Assembly: GCA_902786815.1 (NCBI GenBank)
Contig: CADADV010000005.1
Location: forward strand, 62,001-126,000
Direction of reading: 5' to 3'
Length of the DNA stretch: 64,000 bases
Source of the DNA: an uncultured Eubacteriales bacterium
GTDB lineage: Bacteria; Bacillota; Clostridia; Peptostreptococcales; Anaerovoracaceae
The notes beneath the pieces are model-generated. The model did no database searches. It had not been told where the DNA came from and was given only the letters and a program-made list of their open reading frames with translations. Shown piece after piece: positions 60,529 through 64,000 of this stretch; position 1 is the first letter of the stretch, and every line of letters begins with the position of its first letter. The translations under genes were made by a program, and so were the position numbers.

Positions 60529-62298
60529 TTGAAAACAGTTTTCGGTTACTACAAAATCTACATACCATTCATGTTCATCGTGCTGTTTGCCCTCTTCGGG
60601 CAGGTCTGGTGCGAGCTTTCCCTGCCCAGATACATGTCGGACATCATCGACAACGGCATCGTGGCAGGGGACATGAACCATATCAAAAGCGTCGGGACGA
60701 TCATGATCCTGGTTGCTGCTTTGGCGGCAGCCTGCTCAATCACGGGCAGCTTGTTCGCGACTCTGACAGCGGCCAAAAGCGCCCGCCGCATCCGCGGAGA
60801 CATCTTCCGCAAGGTCACATCCTTCAGCGAGGCGGAACTGAACCAGTTCTCCACCGCGTCGCTCATTACCAGATCCACGAACGACGTGCAGATGGTGCAG
60901 CAGGCGACGACTATGGCGCTGCGCATGATGCTGTTCGCGCCGCTGATGGGAATCGGCGCTGTCATCATGGCGCTGCGCACGAGCGTCTCCCTGTCGTGGA
61001 CGGTAGGGCTCGCACTCATCTGCGTGCTGGGACTCATGCTGTTCTCGTTCGCGGCCATCTTCCCCCGGTTCAAGGTCATGCAGGACAAGCTGGACCGGAT
61101 CAATCTGATCATGAAAGAACGTCTCTCCGGCACATTGGTGGTGCGGGCCTTCCGCACTGAGGCCAAGGAAGAGGAACGCTTCGATGACGCCAACATCGAT
61201 CTGACCAGACTCTACATATTCGTCAACAAATGCCTGGCCTTCATGATGCCGACCATGACATTCATCATGAGCGGCGTCGGACTGCTTATCATCTGGGTCG
61301 GCGCGCACCTCATCGAGGCGGACAAGCTGCTGATTGGCGACATGCTCGCCTATCTGCAGTACGCCATGCACGTGATTATGAGCTTCATGTTCGTGACCAT
61401 GATCTTCGTCATGCTGCCCCGGGCGGCAGTTTCCATGAAACGGATCGGCCAGGTCCTCGACACGAAGGTGTCCATTACGGATCCAACTGATGCAAAAGCC
61501 ATCCAGCCCGGTGCGGAATGCTCTGTAGAATTCCGCGGCGTGTCATTTAACTACCCTGAGTCCGAAGAGAAGGTCTTAAGTGATATCAGTTTCACTGCAA
61601 AAGCCGGACAGACTACGGCGATCATCGGCGGGACGGGCAGCGGCAAGTCCAGCCTCATCAAGCTCATTCCGCGGTTCTTTGACGCCACGGAGGGACAGGT
61701 GCTGCTTGCCGGCGTGGACGTGAAAGATCTGGAACAGAGCGAGCTGCGCAGCCACATCGGTCTCGTGCCACAGAAGGGCATCCTGTTCAGCGGCACCATC
61801 GAGAGCAACCTGCGCTACGGCAACGAGAATGCCACTGAAGAGGATCTGATCAAAGCCGCGGAGATCGCCCAGGCCATGGAATTCATCAATGAGAAGCCGG
61901 ACGGTCTGCGGGAGCAGATCGCCCAGGGCGGCACCAACGTTTCCGGCGGCCAGATGCAGCGGCTTTGCATTGCCAGAGCCCTTGTGAAGAAGCCGGAAGT
62001 CCTGGTCTTTGACGACAGCTTCAGCGCCCTGGACTTCAGTACGGATAAGGCGCTCCGGAAGGCGCTTCGGGAGAACATCGGCGGCTGCACATTCATCATC
62101 GTTGCCCAGCGTATCAACACGATCCTGGACGCAGATCAGATCATCGTCCTGGACGACGGACGCATCGCAGGCAAAGGCACCCACAAGGAGCTGCTTGAGG
62201 CCTGCAGTATATACAAAGAAATCGCCCTTTCGCAGCTGAACGAGGAAGAACTCGGCAAAGCAGCCGGAAGCACGACTGACGGAAAGGAGGTGGACTGA
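60529..62298 (+). CDS. ABC exporter, half-transporter 1
   Basis: The 589-residue protein has six N-terminal membrane helices (YYKIYIPFMFIVLFALFGQV start) and an ATPase domain with Walker A IIGGTGSGKSSLIK, signature VSGGQMQRLCIARAL, Walker B VLVFDDSFSALDF (Asp rather than Glu after Walker B, so one degenerate site is likely) and the H-loop replaced by VAQRINTI. TTG 60529 is the likely start, just after the previous stop. It pairs with the next gene as a heterodimeric lipid or drug exporter. Confidence 0.9.
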   Translation: MKTVFGYYKIYIPFMFIVLFALFGQVWCELSLPRYMSDIIDNGIVAGDMNHIKSVGTIMILVAALAAACSITGSLFATLTAAKSARRIRGDIFRKVTSFSEAELNQFSTASLITRSTNDVQMVQQATTMALRMMLFAPLMGIGAVIMALRTSVSLSWTVGLALICVLGLMLFSFAAIFPRFKVMQDKLDRINLIMKERLSGTLVVRAFRTEAKEEERFDDANIDLTRLYIFVNKCLAFMMPTMTFIMSGVGLLIIWVGAHLIEADKLLIGDMLAYLQYAMHVIMSFMFVTMIFVMLPRAAVSMKRIGQVLDTKVSITDPTDAKAIQPGAECSVEFRGVSFNYPESEEKVLSDISFTAKAGQTTAIIGGTGSGKSSLIKLIPRFFDATEGQVLLAGVDVKDLEQSELRSHIGLVPQKGILFSGTIESNLRYGNENATEEDLIKAAEIAQAMEFINEKPDGLREQIAQGGTNVSGGQMQRLCIARALVKKPEVLVFDDSFSALDFSTDKALRKALRENIGGCTFIIVAQRINTILDADQIIVLDDGRIAGKGTHKELLEACSIYKEIALSQLNEEELGKAAGSTTDGKEVD

Positions 62299-64000
62299 TG
62301 GCGGATATCAACGAAGAACGCAAGAACCCTCCTAAGCAGCACGGTCCGGCAGGACGCGCGGCACGGATGATGCCGGGCGAAAAAGCAAGAGACTTCAAAG
62401 GCACGATCCTGACGCTGTTCGGTTATCTGCGGCCTTACAAATGGCAGCTGGTCCTTGTCGCGGCGATGGCTTTGCTGAGCACTGTTTTTGCCATTGTTTC
62501 ACCGACAGTCCTGGGCATGGCGACGGACATCGTCGTGAAGGGCGTCATGGGAGACGGCGTGGATTATCAAGCCCTGCTGACGATCATACTGGTGCTTGTG
62601 GGACTGTACCTGCTGAGCTGGCTTTTCGGCGCGATCCAGAGCTGGGTCATGGCTATCGTTTCCCAGAAAGTCATCTACACCCTGCGCGACTGCATGTCGA
62701 GAAAACTTGACAGGCTGCCTTTGAAATACTTCGACAGAGTTTCCTACGGCGATGTGCAGAGCCGCATGATCAACGATATCGAGACCATCAACCAGACCCT
62801 GACGGCCAGCATCACACAGATGATCACGGCGGTCATCACGCTCATCGGCATTCTGGTCATGATGCTGCGCATCAGTCTCATCATGACCCTGGCGGCAATG
62901 ATCGTGATCCCGGCTTCGATGCTTGTCATCAAGATCGTGGTCAGCCGCTCCCAGGGACACTTCAAGAACCAGCAGAAGTATCTGGGCATGGTAAACGGGC
63001 ATGTGGAAGAAATGTACTCCGGACACGATATCGTCAAAGCTTTCAACCGGGAAGAGAAGTCTGAAGAACAGTTCAATGAATACAACGATAAACTCTATGA
63101 ATCCGCCTGGAAATCCCAGTTCCTCTCGGGACTGATGATGCCGCTGACGATGATGATCGGCAACATGGCTTATGTCATGGTCTGCTTCCTGGGCGGGTAC
63201 CTGGCGCTGAACGGCAAGATCTCCATCGGGCAGATCCAGGCGTTCATACAGTATGTCCGGTCCTTCAACCAGCCGGTGCAGCAGGTGGCCAACATCACCA
63301 ACCAGCTCCAGTCCACAGCCGCGGCCGCGGAGCGGATCTTTGAGCTTTTGGACGAGGAGGAAGAGAAGGCGGCCTACGGAACAGAGGAGGGCGCGCCGCC
63401 GATCAGGGCTGCGATGCCGAAGGACGCCAAGCCGCTGAAGGGCAGCGAAAACCTCTGGTCCGCGGCGATCAGGTACATGGTCGAGCGGGTGCAGGAGGCT
63501 GTCCGCGTCGATTCCTTAAAGTATGATTTCACCGAAGATGTGGACGGGGATGTTGCTTTCGAGCATATCAAGTTTGGTTACGATCCGGAGAAACCGATCA
63601 TCAAGGACTTCACCTTTGAAGCACGGGCCGGGCAGCGGGTCGCCATCGTAGGGCCGACCGGCGCAGGCAAGACAACCCTCGTCAAGCTGCTCATGCGGTA
63701 CTATGAGCTGGACGGCGGCAGGATCCTCGTTGACGGCGTGGACATCAGGACCATGAGCCGGCACGAGCTGAGAAGCAAGTTCGGGATGGTTTTGCAGGAT
63801 ACATGGCTGTCAAGCAGTTCCATCCGTGAGAACATCCGCTACGGGAAGACGGACGCCACCGATGAAGAAGTCGAGGCTGCGGCCAAGGCGGCCCATGTGG
63901 ACCACTTCATCCGAACCTTGCCGGGCGGCTACGACATGGAGATCAACGAGGAAGCGACGAACATCTCCGCCGGGCAGAAGCAGCTTCTGACCATCGCCCG
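62298..64000 (+). CDS. ABC exporter, half-transporter 2 (3' partial)
   Basis: The start ATG 62298 overlaps the preceding stop (TGATG) and has AAAGGAGGTGG at 62281-62291. About 567 codons are present; the window ends just after the ISAGQKQLLTIAR signature. There is a membrane domain of six helices, then an ATPase domain with Walker A VGPTGAGKTTLVKLL. Between them lies an insertion of about 45 residues (nt ~63370-63510: GAPPIRAAMPKD, RYMVERVQEAVRV), not standard for the family. It forms a heterodimer with the previous gene product. Confidence 0.9.
   Translation, partial: MADINEERKNPPKQHGPAGRAARMMPGEKARDFKGTILTLFGYLRPYKWQLVLVAAMALLSTVFAIVSPTVLGMATDIVVKGVMGDGVDYQALLTIILVLVGLYLLSWLFGAIQSWVMAIVSQKVIYTLRDCMSRKLDRLPLKYFDRVSYGDVQSRMINDIETINQTLTASITQMITAVITLIGILVMMLRISLIMTLAAMIVIPASMLVIKIVVSRSQGHFKNQQKYLGMVNGHVEEMYSGHDIVKAFNREEKSEEQFNEYNDKLYESAWKSQFLSGLMMPLTMMIGNMAYVMVCFLGGYLALNGKISIGQIQAFIQYVRSFNQPVQQVANITNQLQSTAAAAERIFELLDEEEEKAAYGTEEGAPPIRAAMPKDAKPLKGSENLWSAAIRYMVERVQEAVRVDSLKYDFTEDVDGDVAFEHIKFGYDPEKPIIKDFTFEARAGQRVAIVGPTGAGKTTLVKLLMRYYELDGGRILVDGVDIRTMSRHELRSKFGMVLQDTWLSSSSIRENIRYGKTDATDEEVEAAAKAAHVDHFIRTLPGGYDMEINEEATNISAGQKQLLTIA

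Overview
The window looks like chromosomal DNA of an anaerobic, Gram-positive Bacillota of the class Clostridia. The evidence is GC-rich DNA with strong GGAGG ribosome sites, Firmicutes-type genes (rsmA, walJ, rlmH, a DivIC-like protein, an LtaS-like enzyme) and a complete core of the Stickland-type oxidative ornithine pathway. The family is my inference; the gene mix resembles gut or oral Anaerovoracaceae/Peptostreptococcales. I see no rRNA, tRNA or CRISPR array.

Layout. 1-7960: envelope and translation housekeeping (M23 endopeptidase, DivIC-like protein, rsmA, LtaS-like enzyme, GNAT, tadA, a membrane-anchored Ig-like protein). 7961-8217: a large imperfect palindrome holding a terminator. 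8218-12362: ispE, a GntR regulator, a phosphohexomutase and larE. 12465-13568: HU and small proteins. 13592-17929: a corrinoid nucleotide-loop operon (QueG-like Fe-S protein, cobT, cobS, cobU, short CobU paralogue, phosphatase). 18041-25265: a cytidylate-kinase-like gene, then two paralogous secreted CHAP proteins bracketing metG. 25273-29507: tatD, DUF362 ferredoxin protein, rpmE, a structured gene-free region, walJ and rlmH. 29559-31931: a divergent two-component pair and an RNase HI. 31983-32974: SGNH hydrolase and ArsR regulator on the minus strand.

33530-42634 is the ornithine region. A PAS/AAA+/Fis sigma-54 activator precedes ord, ortA, ortB, oraS, oraE and a MutL-like reactivase gene. 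A textbook -24/-12 promoter lies before ord. The same 14-bp palindrome occurs over the activator's own -35 element and again upstream of the -24/-12 promoter, which suggests autorepression plus enhancer activation. OraSE needs adenosylcobalamin, so the cob operon fits the same physiology.

43249-56413 is an accessory block bounded by two direct copies of a 124-bp repeat. It carries an HTH protein, an LRR surface protein, a membrane Ser/Thr kinase with extracellular Ig-like domains, a 2231-residue CHAP surface protein and an AT-rich gene for a TIR-like protein with a membrane domain. This is the best candidate for an undescribed system.

56486-64000: a MATE transporter, birA (minus strand), a HipB/HipA-like pair with a near-leaderless promoter and palindromic operator, and a heterodimeric ABC exporter whose second gene runs off the window.
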